NCBI RefSeq assembly: GCF_034424175.1
Contig: NZ_CP139986.1
Location: forward strand, 3,162,001-3,226,000
DNA from: Kluyvera intermedia
GTDB taxonomy: Bacteria; Pseudomonadota; Gammaproteobacteria; Enterobacterales; Enterobacteriaceae
Length of the DNA stretch: 64,000 bases
Direction of reading: 5' to 3'
Below the pieces are notes generated by a model. It saw only the letters and a list, made by a program, of their open reading frames with translations, was not told the DNA's origin and did not search any database. The position numbers and the translations under genes were made by a program. The number at the start of each line of letters is the position of its first letter. Within the stretch, counting starts at the first letter, position 1. Positions 1-7,816 of this stretch are shown piece after piece.

Positions 1-1041
1 CGCATCGGCACCGTGGGCGACGGCCTGCAACGAGGAGAGAATGTGCATCCCCGGTTTTTTCAGTTTGCTGGTCGGCTGCCAACTGGTCTGGCTCGGCGTC
101 GACTCCATCAACACGAACGGCTTGCCCTTAAGGGTACGCATCAGATCATGGTACATCGCGGTTTTACAGGCCACCGCACGCTCGTCTTCCTGCTTATGCC
201 ACATGGGGTAGCTATCCCAACTGACAAAATCGACCACGTCTTTAAGCTGCCAGTAATCGTAATCGTTGAAGTACCACATGAAGTTGGTGGTTGCCGGAAG
301 CTCTGGACGTTCGGCTTTCAGCGGCGCAACTTCCGTTTGATAGAACGCTTTAACCTGCGAAGTCACAAAACGTCGCCAGTCCAGGTTCAGCGCGTGATTC
401 GACATCTCGCCCTGCGGCGCGGGGGATTCAATTTGCGACCAATCGCTATAGGTGTGGCTCCAAAAGCCCGTCCACCAGGCATGGTTCAGCGCATCCAGCG
501 TTGGATAGCGCGTCTGAAGCCAGAGGCGGAAATCCTGCTGGCAATGGTCACAGTGACATTCACCGCCGTATTCATTGCTAATATGCCAGCCCAGCACCGC
601 CGGATGGTGAGCGTAGCGCTGCGCCAGCTTTTGATTAATCAGCGTCACTTTTTCTTTATAGACCGGCGATGAAAGGCAGTGGTTGTGACGCCCGCCATGC
701 AGCGCTTTTACCCTGGCCGCGCTGACGCGCAGAGACTCAGGATAGCGTGCCGCCAGCCATGCGGGTTTCGCACCGCTAGGCGTGGACAGGAAAACGGAAA
801 TCCCGCCCGCATGGAGTTTATCCAGCACGGTATCCATCCACGCAAAGTTGAACTGCCCCTCGGTAGACTCCAGCGCCGACCAACTGAATATGCCCACCGA
901 CATAATGTTACAGCCAGCCTGCTGCATCATGTCGATATCCTGCTCCAGAATCCCCGGCACGTGTAGCCACTGCTCCGGATTGTAATCTGCGCCATGCAGA
1001 AGCCACGGCGCAGCGGGGTTTAACGGCAGATGCTTATCCAT
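1..1041 (-). CDS. GH42 beta-galactosidase (N-terminal 347 residues, cut by window edge)
   Basis: Hydrolyses terminal beta-galactosides such as lactose. The visible part covers most of the glycoside hydrolase 42 TIM barrel. It has the acid/base motif WHISNEYGG with Glu157 and the nucleophile motif VLMESTPSQTSW with Glu313, at the spacing expected for the family. Cys and His residues follow the acid/base motif (GECHCDHC), as in the metal-binding cluster of many GH42 enzymes. The ATG at 1041 is followed by a normal N-terminus (MDKHLPLNPAAPWLLHGADYNPEQW). The C-terminal half lies beyond position 1. The gene is divergent from a LacI homologue and has a lacO1-like operator 31 bp upstream, so it probably takes the place of lacZ in a lac-type module. 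There is no signal peptide, so it acts in the cytoplasm. Confidence 0.93.
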   Translation of the reverse strand, partial: MDKHLPLNPAAPWLLHGADYNPEQWLHVPGILEQDIDMMQQAGCNIMSVGIFSWSALESTEGQFNFAWMDTVLDKLHAGGISVFLSTPSGAKPAWLAARYPESLRVSAARVKALHGGRHNHCLSSPVYKEKVTLINQKLAQRYAHHPAVLGWHISNEYGGECHCDHCQQDFRLWLQTRYPTLDALNHAWWTGFWSHTYSDWSQIESPAPQGEMSNHALNLDWRRFVTSQVKAFYQTEVAPLKAERPELPATTNFMWYFNDYDYWQLKDVVDFVSWDSYPMWHKQEDERAVACKTAMYHDLMRTLKGKPFVLMESTPSQTSWQPTSKLKKPGMHILSSLQAVAHGADA

Positions 1042-1071
1042 GTCGGTTCCCTCATGTCACATAAAGACAAA

Positions 1072-1092
1072 AAATGTTATTCGTTCACAATA
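1072..1092 (-). promoter_or_regulatory. lacO1-like operator upstream of the GH42 gene
   Basis: On the minus strand this reads ATTGTGAACGAATAACA with short flanks. By eye it agrees with the E. coli lacO1 operator at 17 of 21 positions. It lies between the divergent GH42 and lacI-like genes, close to the GH42 start. The neighbouring LacI homologue has the same recognition-helix residues as E. coli LacI (SYQTVSRV), which supports operator function. Binding is inferred. Confidence 0.6.
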
Positions 1093-1272
1093 ACGCTTTT
1101 CTACGCGCCCGGCCCCCCTCTGTGCAACCCAGGTCGCCAGGAAATGTGATCGTTCCCGCGTTTTAAACGGTTGATCGGCCGATTTGTCCTTACTCTTGCT
1201 CCCACGCTTGCTTAAGTGACACGTCCAACAAATCACTCGGGTATACTGAGACAAATTTTTGATGGGGCGAGT

Positions 1273-2355
1273 ATGAAAACCAAAGCAGCAACTCTCGCGG
1301 ATGTGGCGCGCCACGCCAATGTGTCTTACCAGACGGTCTCCCGCGTTCTCAACAATTCAGCCAATGTTTCCGCAAAAACGCGCAAGAAGATTGAGCTGGC
1401 CATTGCCGAACTGAAGTACGTCCCTAACCGTGTTGCCCAGCAACTGGTGGGGAAAGAGAGCAAAACGCTGGGGCTGGTTACCACCTCGCTGGCGCTGCAT
1501 GCCCCGTCACAAATCGCCGCGGCGGTGAAGAAATATGCCAGTGAGCAGGGCTATCAGGTGCTGATTTCGATGATTGATGACGGTAGCGACAGCAGCATTC
1601 AGTACGCCATCAACGAGCTTAAATCCCAGCGCGTTGAACGCATGATTATCAACGCCCCGCTCGAAACGCCGGTGGCGGAAAGCCTGGTCGATGAGAACCC
1701 GGACGTGGAGTGCCTGTTCCTCGACGTTGACCCCTACAGCTCGGTGTTCAACGTTACCTTTAACCCAGCCGAGGGTGCGCGGGCCAGCGTGAAGTACCTG
1801 TACGATTTAGGCCATCGCCAGTTTTGTCTGCTCTCCGGCCCGGAGGACTCGGTACCTGCCCGTCTGCGTTTGAACACCTGGCGCGACACTCTCGCCTCCT
1901 ACCAGCTAACCCCGCTGACGGTGCACCACGGACAGTGGGATGCGCAAAGCGGCTACCTGGCAACGCTGCAAATGCTACGCGAAACCCCGCAGACCACCGC
2001 TTTGTTGATCGCCAATGACCAGATGGCGCTGGGCGCACTCAGCGCTCTGCACCAGCACAAGCGCAAGATCCCACAGGACATTTCGCTGATTGGCTATGAC
2101 GATACCTATGAGAGTGCTTTCTTCGAACCGGCATTGACTACAGTAGCTATAGATTTTGATTTACAAGGGAAAATGGCCGTCCAGCAGCTATTACAATCCG
2201 CAGAATCACCGCTGGCGTCACGCGCATCGACCATCCTGCCTAGCCGTCTGGTCATCCGTAACTCGGCAGGGCCGCTGCATAACCCCGAAACCGATCTCCA
2301 AAGTATCGCCGAACAGCTGCGTACTCTGGCGGATAAATTGACGCCAAAAATCTAA
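1273..2355 (+). CDS. lacI: LacI-family repressor, close homologue of E. coli LacI
   Basis: Transcriptional repressor of 360 residues, the same length as E. coli LacI. The N-terminal helix-turn-helix reads TLADVARHANVSYQTVSRVLN. Its recognition residues Tyr, Gln and Arg are the ones LacI uses to read lacO. A hinge helix follows (PNRVAQQL), then a periplasmic-binding-protein-like sugar domain with LacI signatures (SLALHAPSQI, ANDQMALGAL, IGYDDT). The C-terminus has the leucine heptad pattern of the LacI tetramerisation helix. An in-frame start at 1216 exists, but ATG 1273 fits the family N-terminus and has GGGGCGAG upstream. It sits between the divergent GH42 gene and the lacY-like gene. Both have lacO1-like sites upstream, so it most likely controls them in response to a galactoside. 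The exact inducer is unknown. Confidence 0.88.
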   Translation: MKTKAATLADVARHANVSYQTVSRVLNNSANVSAKTRKKIELAIAELKYVPNRVAQQLVGKESKTLGLVTTSLALHAPSQIAAAVKKYASEQGYQVLISMIDDGSDSSIQYAINELKSQRVERMIINAPLETPVAESLVDENPDVECLFLDVDPYSSVFNVTFNPAEGARASVKYLYDLGHRQFCLLSGPEDSVPARLRLNTWRDTLASYQLTPLTVHHGQWDAQSGYLATLQMLRETPQTTALLIANDQMALGALSALHQHKRKIPQDISLIGYDDTYESAFFEPALTTVAIDFDLQGKMAVQQLLQSAESPLASRASTILPSRLVIRNSAGPLHNPETDLQSIAEQLRTLADKLTPKI

Positions 2356-2496
2356 AAAGTCATACGCTCGCATAAATGATTAAGTGATCGCCATCGCTAA
2401 TCGAGGCTAAACAGCCTATGCATTCGTGAAGCCAATCACAATTAAACGCCATAGGCATTGCGAGCCGATGGCGTTCAGATGTCAGATTAAAACAGA

Positions 2497-2517
2497 AATT
2501 GTTAACGTATGACATTT
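2497..2517 (+). promoter_or_regulatory. second lacO1-like operator, upstream of the permease
   Basis: The core ATTGTTAACGTATGACA matches lacO1 at about 16 of 21 positions by eye. It also resembles the site at 1072-1092. It lies about 95 bp upstream of the permease start. Two such sites about 1.4 kb apart would also allow DNA looping by a tetrameric repressor. This is inferred from sequence only. Confidence 0.5.
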
Positions 2518-2609
2518 TTAAAACGAGACATACAAAAACAATATTCAGTGGGCGCATCACCGTTGTGGTGTGCCAGGGGGATGGTCTGATTTTTGATGAG
2601 GATGTGGCG

Positions 2610-3851
2610 ATGCTACTACCCGGCAAGCGTAATTATATTCTGCTCAGCATTTTCGATTTTCTGTATCTTTTCGCCTGGTCAGCAACCATGGCGTTCTTCG
2701 TTATCTGGACCACACAACATTTAGGGATCAGCGCGACGCAAACCGGGCTACTTTATGCCATCAACGCCTTTATCGCGCTGCTGATGCAGCCGTTCTTTGG
2801 GTTTATCTCCGATAAATTTGGCCTGAAAAAACAACTCATCTGGATAATCGTCGCCCTGCTGCTGCCGGTCGGCCCGTTCTTTATCTACGTCTACGCTCCG
2901 CTGCTGGTACACAGCTTCTGGCTCGGCGCGATACTCGGCGGGATTTACCTTGGTATTATCTTTAATTCCGGCTGCGGTGTTATTGACTCTTATATCGACA
3001 AAATCTCGCGCCGCTACAGCTTTGAGTATGGCCGCGTGCGGATGTGGGGCTCGCTGGGCTGGGCGGCGGCGGCGTGGATCGTCGGTAAATATATCGACAC
3101 GCTGCCTAACCTCTCCTTCTGGCTTGCCAGCTGTGCGATTGTGGCGGCGGCGCTGTGCTTTATGATGACCAAAATCGAGCTAACCGACGCGGAAATTCAA
3201 AAGACCAACTCGCTGAAAGCCGTCCACGCGCTGGAGTTGGCAAAAAACGGTCAGTTCTGGATGCTGCTCATTTTCACCTTGTTCGTCACGCAGATTTACG
3301 ACACCTACGATCAGCAGTTCGCCCAGTATTTCTCCATGCAGTTCCCGACTAAAGAGGAAGGTAACCATTGGTACGGTATTCTCGCCTCCGTACAGGTATG
3401 CGGCGAAACGTTGTTCCTGTGCTTAATGCCGTGGTTTGTGAACCGCACCGGGGCAAAATGGGCGCTGGTGATTGCCGGAACCATTATGTCTGTGCGTATC
3501 GCAGGCTCAGCGATTCAACTGGGGCCAGTGTGGATTGCGGCGGTGAAAATGCTTCACGCTATTGAAAAACCACTGATTCTGGTATCGGTCTTTAAGTTCA
3601 TCTCCGCTAACTTTGATAACAAACTGCTGTCGACGGTCTATCTGCTGGTGCTGTTCGTGGCATCCATCGCCACCGCTATTTATTCACCCATTGCCGGTTA
3701 TCTGTATGACACCATCGGCTTTGCTGACACTTACCTGATTCTGGGCTCAATTGCTGGCTTTTTCACCCTTGTCTCGGTCTTTACACTCCGGGATGCACGG
3801 GTGGACAAACCCGTCATAGCACAACCGCAGGGGTCAACTCTCGCAGGATAA
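2610..3851 (+). CDS. lacY: LacY-family galactoside/H+ symporter
   Basis: Inner-membrane permease of 413 residues (E. coli LacY has 417) with twelve predicted transmembrane segments, in the oligosaccharide:H+ symporter branch of the major facilitator superfamily. LacY landmarks are present: GGIYLG, an acidic residue in VIDSYIDKISRR at the LacY Glu126 position, the Arg of FEYGRVRMWG (Arg144), the Glu of VCGETLF (Glu269), the Arg of GTIMSVRIAGS (Arg302), and His/Glu in KMLHAIEKP (His322/Glu325). The coupling and sugar-binding residues therefore look intact. ATG 2610 was chosen over a start 111 bp upstream because it has GATGAGG before it and gives a LacY-like N-terminus. The substrate is likely a galactoside; melibiose or raffinose cannot be excluded. 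Confidence 0.88.
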   Translation: MLLPGKRNYILLSIFDFLYLFAWSATMAFFVIWTTQHLGISATQTGLLYAINAFIALLMQPFFGFISDKFGLKKQLIWIIVALLLPVGPFFIYVYAPLLVHSFWLGAILGGIYLGIIFNSGCGVIDSYIDKISRRYSFEYGRVRMWGSLGWAAAAWIVGKYIDTLPNLSFWLASCAIVAAALCFMMTKIELTDAEIQKTNSLKAVHALELAKNGQFWMLLIFTLFVTQIYDTYDQQFAQYFSMQFPTKEEGNHWYGILASVQVCGETLFLCLMPWFVNRTGAKWALVIAGTIMSVRIAGSAIQLGPVWIAAVKMLHAIEKPLILVSVFKFISANFDNKLLSTVYLLVLFVASIATAIYSPIAGYLYDTIGFADTYLILGSIAGFFTLVSVFTLRDARVDKPVIAQPQGSTLAG

Positions 3852-3856
3852 AATGG

Positions 3857-3885
3857 CTGGGGGACACTCGTCCCCCAGGTTTCAG
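3857..3885 (+). terminator. Hairpin terminator after the permease gene
   Basis: A 9-bp stem (CTGGGGGAC / GTCCCCCAG) with a four-base loop begins a few bases after the permease stop. It is followed by a short GTTTC run. It lies at the convergent junction with bssR and may serve the permease transcript. The T tract is weak. Confidence 0.6.
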
Positions 3886-4265
3886 GCGTGCGTCATGGAC
3901 GACTCAGCATCCAGATTGCAGATGCTTTTGGTGAGCACCATCAGGCAGCGATCGAGCATATCAACATTTACTGCAATATAAGACGGGCAGTCGTAGCGCC
4001 CGCTCATCAAACAGACCGCAGCAGAAGCCATCGCCTCGCCCGCCTGTCGTATCATTTCCAGTTCATCAGGCAAGCAACACCGCTTAAGCAGTGCCGTATG
4101 CGCCCGTAATTCACGACACAAATCGAGCAGGTTAGTACGCAGATGATCGTTTTCACCGACTGACATATACCCCTTTGCCTTTCTTAACTGCAAATAAGCA
4201 TCAAGGTCATTTCGCGCGTTGATGAGTTGCCCCATCAGCTTGCTTTTCAGTTTGCTTTCCATCAT
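3882..4265 (-). CDS. bssR: Biofilm regulatory protein BssR (YliH)
   Basis: Small cytoplasmic protein of 127 residues, the same length as E. coli BssR. It matches in the blocks NARNDLDAYLQLRKAKGYMS and AAVCLMSGRYDCPS. In E. coli it affects biofilm formation and indole/AI-2 signalling; its biochemistry is not established. An upstream in-frame ATG at 4301 exists. The start at 4265 was chosen because a near-perfect GGAGGT lies 6 bases upstream and the length then equals the E. coli protein. The gene is divergent from rimO, as in E. coli. Confidence 0.9.
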   Translation of the reverse strand: MMESKLKSKLMGQLINARNDLDAYLQLRKAKGYMSVGENDHLRTNLLDLCRELRAHTALLKRCCLPDELEMIRQAGEAMASAAVCLMSGRYDCPSYIAVNVDMLDRCLMVLTKSICNLDAESSMTHA

Positions 4266-4484
4266 GCATTTACCTCCCTTGCCACCCATTGGCTTTATCA
4301 TTATGAGATTACTTAACGTACAGGATGCTGCGCGATATCAATAAATCACCATTGGAAACAATTTTAACATTACAACAACCCGCGCAAATGGCGGCGGGCG
4401 GGCAAAGTAGCAGTAGAGAGTCGACGTAAAGCCGTGTAGAATCGCCCGGTTTTTCTTTTCTGTTTACTTTGTGAGCGTACTAGC

Positions 4485-5798
4485 ATGCAACAACCGCGAA
4501 TTGGATTCGTCTCCCTCGGCTGCCCAAAAAACCTGGTGGATTCTGAACGTATCCTGACCGAACTGCGTACTGAAGGTTATGACGTAGTGCCAACTTACGA
4601 TGACGCCGATATGGTCATCGTCAATACCTGTGGCTTTATCGACAGCGCAGTTCAGGAATCCCTGGAAGCCATCGGTGAAGCACTAAAAGAAAACGGCAAG
4701 GTGATTGTGACCGGCTGCCTGGGGGCCAAAGAAGATCAAATTCGCGAAGTGCACCCAAAGGTACTGGAAATCACCGGCCCACACAGCTACGAGCAGGTAC
4801 TGGAGCACGTCCACCACTACGCGCCGAAACCACAGCACAACCCGTTCCTGAGCCTGGTACCGGAACAGGGCGTGAAGCTGACGCCACGTCATTACGCCTA
4901 TCTGAAAATTTCCGAAGGCTGTAACCACCGCTGCGCGTTCTGCATCATTCCGTCTATGCGTGGCGATCTGGTCAGCCGTCCGATTGGCGAAGTGCTGGCA
5001 GAAGCCAAGCGTCTGGTCGACGCAGGCGTGAAAGAGATCCTGGTGATTTCTCAGGACACCTCAGCTTACGGCGTTGACGTCAAACACCGCACCGGTTTCC
5101 ACAACGGCGAGCCGGTGAAAACCAGCATGGAAAGCCTGTGCGAACAGCTGGCAAAGCTGGGCGTGTGGGTGCGTCTGCACTACGTTTATCCGTATCCGCA
5201 CGTAGACAACGTCATCCCGCTGATGGCGGAAGGCAAAATCCTGCCGTATCTGGATATCCCAATGCAGCACGCCAGCCCGCGTATTCTCAAACTGATGAAA
5301 CGTCCGGGTTCCGTTGACCGCCAACTGGCGCGCATCAAACAGTGGCGTGAAATCTGCCCAGAGCTGACTCTGCGCTCCACGTTTATCGTTGGCTTCCCGG
5401 GTGAAACGGAAGAAGACTTCCAGATGCTGCTTGACTTCCTCAAAGAAGCCCGCCTCGACCGCGTTGGCTGCTTCCAGTACAGCCCGGTTGACGGCGCATC
5501 GGCAAACGATCTGCCGGATCAGGTGCCTGATGAAATTAAAGAAGAACGCTGGAACCGCTTCATGCAGTTGCAACAGCAGATCTCTGCTGAACGTCTGCAA
5601 GAAAAAGTGGGCCGTGAGATTCTGGTCATGATCGACGAAGTGGACGAAGAAGGCGCGATTGGCCGCAGCATGGCCGATGCGCCTGAAATCGACGGCGCGG
5701 TGTACCTGAACGGCGAAACCCAGGTGAAACCAGGTGACGTTGTACGCGTGAAGGTTGAAAACGCCGACGAGTATGACCTGTGGGGTAGCCGAGTTTAA
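4485..5798 (+). CDS. rimO: Ribosomal protein S12 methylthiotransferase RimO
   Basis: Radical SAM methylthiotransferase that modifies Asp88 of ribosomal protein S12 (beta-methylthiolation). It has 437 residues, close to E. coli RimO. The N-terminal domain begins RIGFVSLGCPKNLVDSE and supplies cysteines for the first cluster (GCPKN, NTCGF, TGCLG). The radical SAM motif is SEGCNHRCAFCIIP. The C-terminal TRAM domain (GREILVMIDEVDEEGAIGRS and onward) ends in LWGSRV. It is a single gene, divergent from bssR, and a REP unit follows it. Confidence 0.97.
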   Translation: MQQPRIGFVSLGCPKNLVDSERILTELRTEGYDVVPTYDDADMVIVNTCGFIDSAVQESLEAIGEALKENGKVIVTGCLGAKEDQIREVHPKVLEITGPHSYEQVLEHVHHYAPKPQHNPFLSLVPEQGVKLTPRHYAYLKISEGCNHRCAFCIIPSMRGDLVSRPIGEVLAEAKRLVDAGVKEILVISQDTSAYGVDVKHRTGFHNGEPVKTSMESLCEQLAKLGVWVRLHYVYPYPHVDNVIPLMAEGKILPYLDIPMQHASPRILKLMKRPGSVDRQLARIKQWREICPELTLRSTFIVGFPGETEEDFQMLLDFLKEARLDRVGCFQYSPVDGASANDLPDQVPDEIKEERWNRFMQLQQQISAERLQEKVGREILVMIDEVDEEGAIGRSMADAPEIDGAVYLNGETQVKPGDVVRVKVENADEYDLWGSRV

Positions 5799-5841
5799 CG
5801 GCAACTCATAAAAGTAGCGCCATCGGGCAGTAATACACAGA

Positions 5842-5924
5842 TTGCCGGATGGCGGCAAAATGCCTTATCCGGCCTACAACTGTTTCTGAGCTGTAGGCCG
5901 GATAAGCGTAGCGCCATCAGGCAA
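5842..5924. repeat. REP/BIME, E. coli-type (GCCGGATGGC class)
   Basis: Two inverted REP units, GCCGGATGGCGG...CCTTATCCGGCCTAC and then GTAGGCCGGATAAGCGTAGCGCC, lie between the convergent rimO and gsiD genes. Such elements act as mRNA 3'-end stabilisers or gyrase/IHF sites in relatives. Confidence 0.85.
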
Positions 5925-5930
5925 CATCCC

Positions 5931-6842
5931 CTACCCTTTCAGCTTAGGATCCAGCGCATCGCGCAGTCCATCTCCCAGCAGGTTAAACGCCAGCACCGTC
6001 AGAAAAATGGCCAGCGCCGGGAAGAGTGCCACGTGTGGCGCAATCACCATATCCGCACGCGCTTCATTAAGCATCGCCCCCCACTCCGGTGTAGGCGGTT
6101 GTGCGCCAAGTCCCAGGAACGACAGGCTGGCGGCGGAGATTATCGACACACCAATACGCATGGTGAAATAGACCACAATGGATGACACCGTGCCGGGCAG
6201 AATATGCTGGAACACAATGACGCTGTCGCTGGCACCGATACTGCGCGCAGATTCAATAAAGGTCTGCTGTTTGAGCACCAGCGTGTTGCCGCGTACCAGA
6301 CGCGCGAACGCGGGAATGGAGAAAATCGCCACGGCGATAATCACGTTGGTCATGCCGCTGCCCATAATCGCCACCACCGCAATCGCCAGTAGAATGCCGG
6401 GGAAGGCAAACAGCACGTCGCAAATACGCATGATGATGCGATCCCACCAGCCTTCGTAGTAACCCGCCAAAAGCCCCAGCACCGTGCCGATAACGGAGCC
6501 AATCAGCACCGCAAATACACCGGCAGTTAACGAAATTTGCGCGCCAACCAGCACCCGACTGAAAATATCCCGGCCCAATGAATCGACACCAAACCAATGC
6601 ATCAAAGACGGGCCTTCGTTCAGACGGTCATAGTCAAAGTAGTTTTCCGCATCAAACGGCGCTATCCAAGGCGCAACCACCGCCACGACGATCAACAGCA
6701 ACACGAAAATGCCCGAGGCCATGGCGATCGGTTGCTGGCGAAAACGCCGCCAGAACTCGCGCCACGGCGTGCGTTTTTCACCTGTTTTCATCACCGGCAT
6801 GGCATTGAGTACCGCCTGTCGACGCCAATTAAATAATCGCAC
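5931..6842 (-). CDS. gsiD: Glutathione ABC transporter permease GsiD
   Basis: Inner-membrane permease of 303 residues, the same as E. coli GsiD. It has a cytoplasmic N-terminus, about six transmembrane segments and the inner-membrane-protein signature (EAARSIGASD-like ESARSIGASD) that docks the ATPase. With GsiC it forms the glutathione channel. The start is GTG at 6842 (VRLFNWRRQAV), one base after the gsiC stop. An upstream in-frame ATG would lie inside gsiC and gives a non-family N-terminus. It is the last gene of iaaA-gsiABCD. In E. coli K-12, yliE and yliF follow; here the gene goes straight to rimO. Confidence 0.95.
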   Translation of the reverse strand: MRLFNWRRQAVLNAMPVMKTGEKRTPWREFWRRFRQQPIAMASGIFVLLLIVVAVVAPWIAPFDAENYFDYDRLNEGPSLMHWFGVDSLGRDIFSRVLVGAQISLTAGVFAVLIGSVIGTVLGLLAGYYEGWWDRIIMRICDVLFAFPGILLAIAVVAIMGSGMTNVIIAVAIFSIPAFARLVRGNTLVLKQQTFIESARSIGASDSVIVFQHILPGTVSSIVVYFTMRIGVSIISAASLSFLGLGAQPPTPEWGAMLNEARADMVIAPHVALFPALAIFLTVLAFNLLGDGLRDALDPKLKG

Positions 6843-6843
6843 G

Positions 6844-7764
6844 TTATTTGTACCTGATAGCCGGATTAATGGCGGCATAGAGCACATCCACCACTAAATT
6901 AATAAGAATAAACTCCAGCGAAAACAGCAGAACTTCAGCCTGAATCACTGGATAATCACGCATCTCCACTGAATCAACCAGCAGACGTCCTAGCCCCGGC
7001 CAGTTAAAGACTTTCTCGACCACAATCGAACCGCCAAGCAGGAAGCCGAACTGTAACCCCATCATGGTGACGACGGGGATCATGGCGTTACGCAGCCCAT
7101 GCTTGAGCACCACCACTTTCTCGCTCACTCCTTTGGCGCGAGCGGTACGCATGTAGTCTTCGTTCAGCACATCGACAAACGAGGCACGGGTAAAGCGCGC
7201 CATCACCGACGCCACCGCCGCCCCCAGCGTTATCGAGGGCAGAATATAATGCTGCCAGCTATCGGCACCCACGGTCGGCAACCAGCCAAGCTCAACGGAG
7301 AAGACCTGCATCAACAGCATCCCGAGCGCAAATGCCGGGAAGGAAATACCGGTCACCGCCAGCGCCATCCCCAGACGATCCGGCCAGCGATTTCGCCAGA
7401 CGGCAGCAGCAATCCCCGCCCCCATACCGAACAACACTGCCCAGGCCATACTGGCAAGGGTTAACCATAAGGTCGGCAGAAAACGGCTGGCAATTTCTTC
7501 CGATACCGGACGGCGCGACACCATCGACGTACCAAAGTCGCCCTGCACCGCGTGGCTAATGTAATGCCAGAACTGCACGTACAGCGGTTGATCCAGGCCC
7601 AGCTGCTGACGCACCATCGCAATAACCTGCGCATCCGCTTCTGGCCCTGCAATTAACCGCGCCGGGTCGCCGGGCAGCATATGAACAAATAAAAACACCA
7701 GCACGGCCACGATAAACAGCGTGGGGATAAGGCCGAACAGGCGCTTGATAACATAGTTGAGCAT
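6844..7764 (-). CDS. gsiC: Glutathione ABC transporter permease GsiC
   Basis: Inner-membrane permease of 306 residues, equal to E. coli GsiC, of the DppB-type oligopeptide transporter family. The N-terminus MLNYVIKRLFGLIPTLFIV carries the first transmembrane helix. The ATPase-docking loop reads MRTARAKGVSEK. It pairs with GsiD and receives glutathione from periplasmic GsiB. It is followed after one base by gsiD, so the two are probably translationally coupled. The gap to gsiB upstream holds a stable hairpin. Confidence 0.96.
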   Translation of the reverse strand: MLNYVIKRLFGLIPTLFIVAVLVFLFVHMLPGDPARLIAGPEADAQVIAMVRQQLGLDQPLYVQFWHYISHAVQGDFGTSMVSRRPVSEEIASRFLPTLWLTLASMAWAVLFGMGAGIAAAVWRNRWPDRLGMALAVTGISFPAFALGMLLMQVFSVELGWLPTVGADSWQHYILPSITLGAAVASVMARFTRASFVDVLNEDYMRTARAKGVSEKVVVLKHGLRNAMIPVVTMMGLQFGFLLGGSIVVEKVFNWPGLGRLLVDSVEMRDYPVIQAEVLLFSLEFILINLVVDVLYAAINPAIRYK

Positions 7765-7781
7765 GACTCTCCTTGCCGATA

Positions 7782-7810
7782 TTACCCCGCGCCATCATGA
7801 CGCGAGGTAA
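7782..7810 (-). other. Intercistronic hairpin between gsiB and gsiC
   Basis: On the minus strand, TTACCTCGCG and CGCGGGGTAA can form a 10-bp stem (one G-T pair) with a 9-base loop. No T tract follows, so it is not a classical terminator. Such hairpins often protect the upstream binding-protein message and raise its level over the permeases; that role is inferred. Confidence 0.55.
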
Positions 7811-7816
7811 CCTCAC

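Noticed and set aside
1145..1162. Additional weak operator-like sequence (AATGTGATCGTTCCCG) between the GH42 gene and lacI
   Set aside because: Only half of the LacI-type symmetry is kept; could equally be part of a CRP half-site.
5061..5858. 265-codon open frame antisense to rimO
   Set aside because: Rich in Phe, His and Arg as expected for the complement of a GC-skewed real gene; rimO is certain on the other strand.
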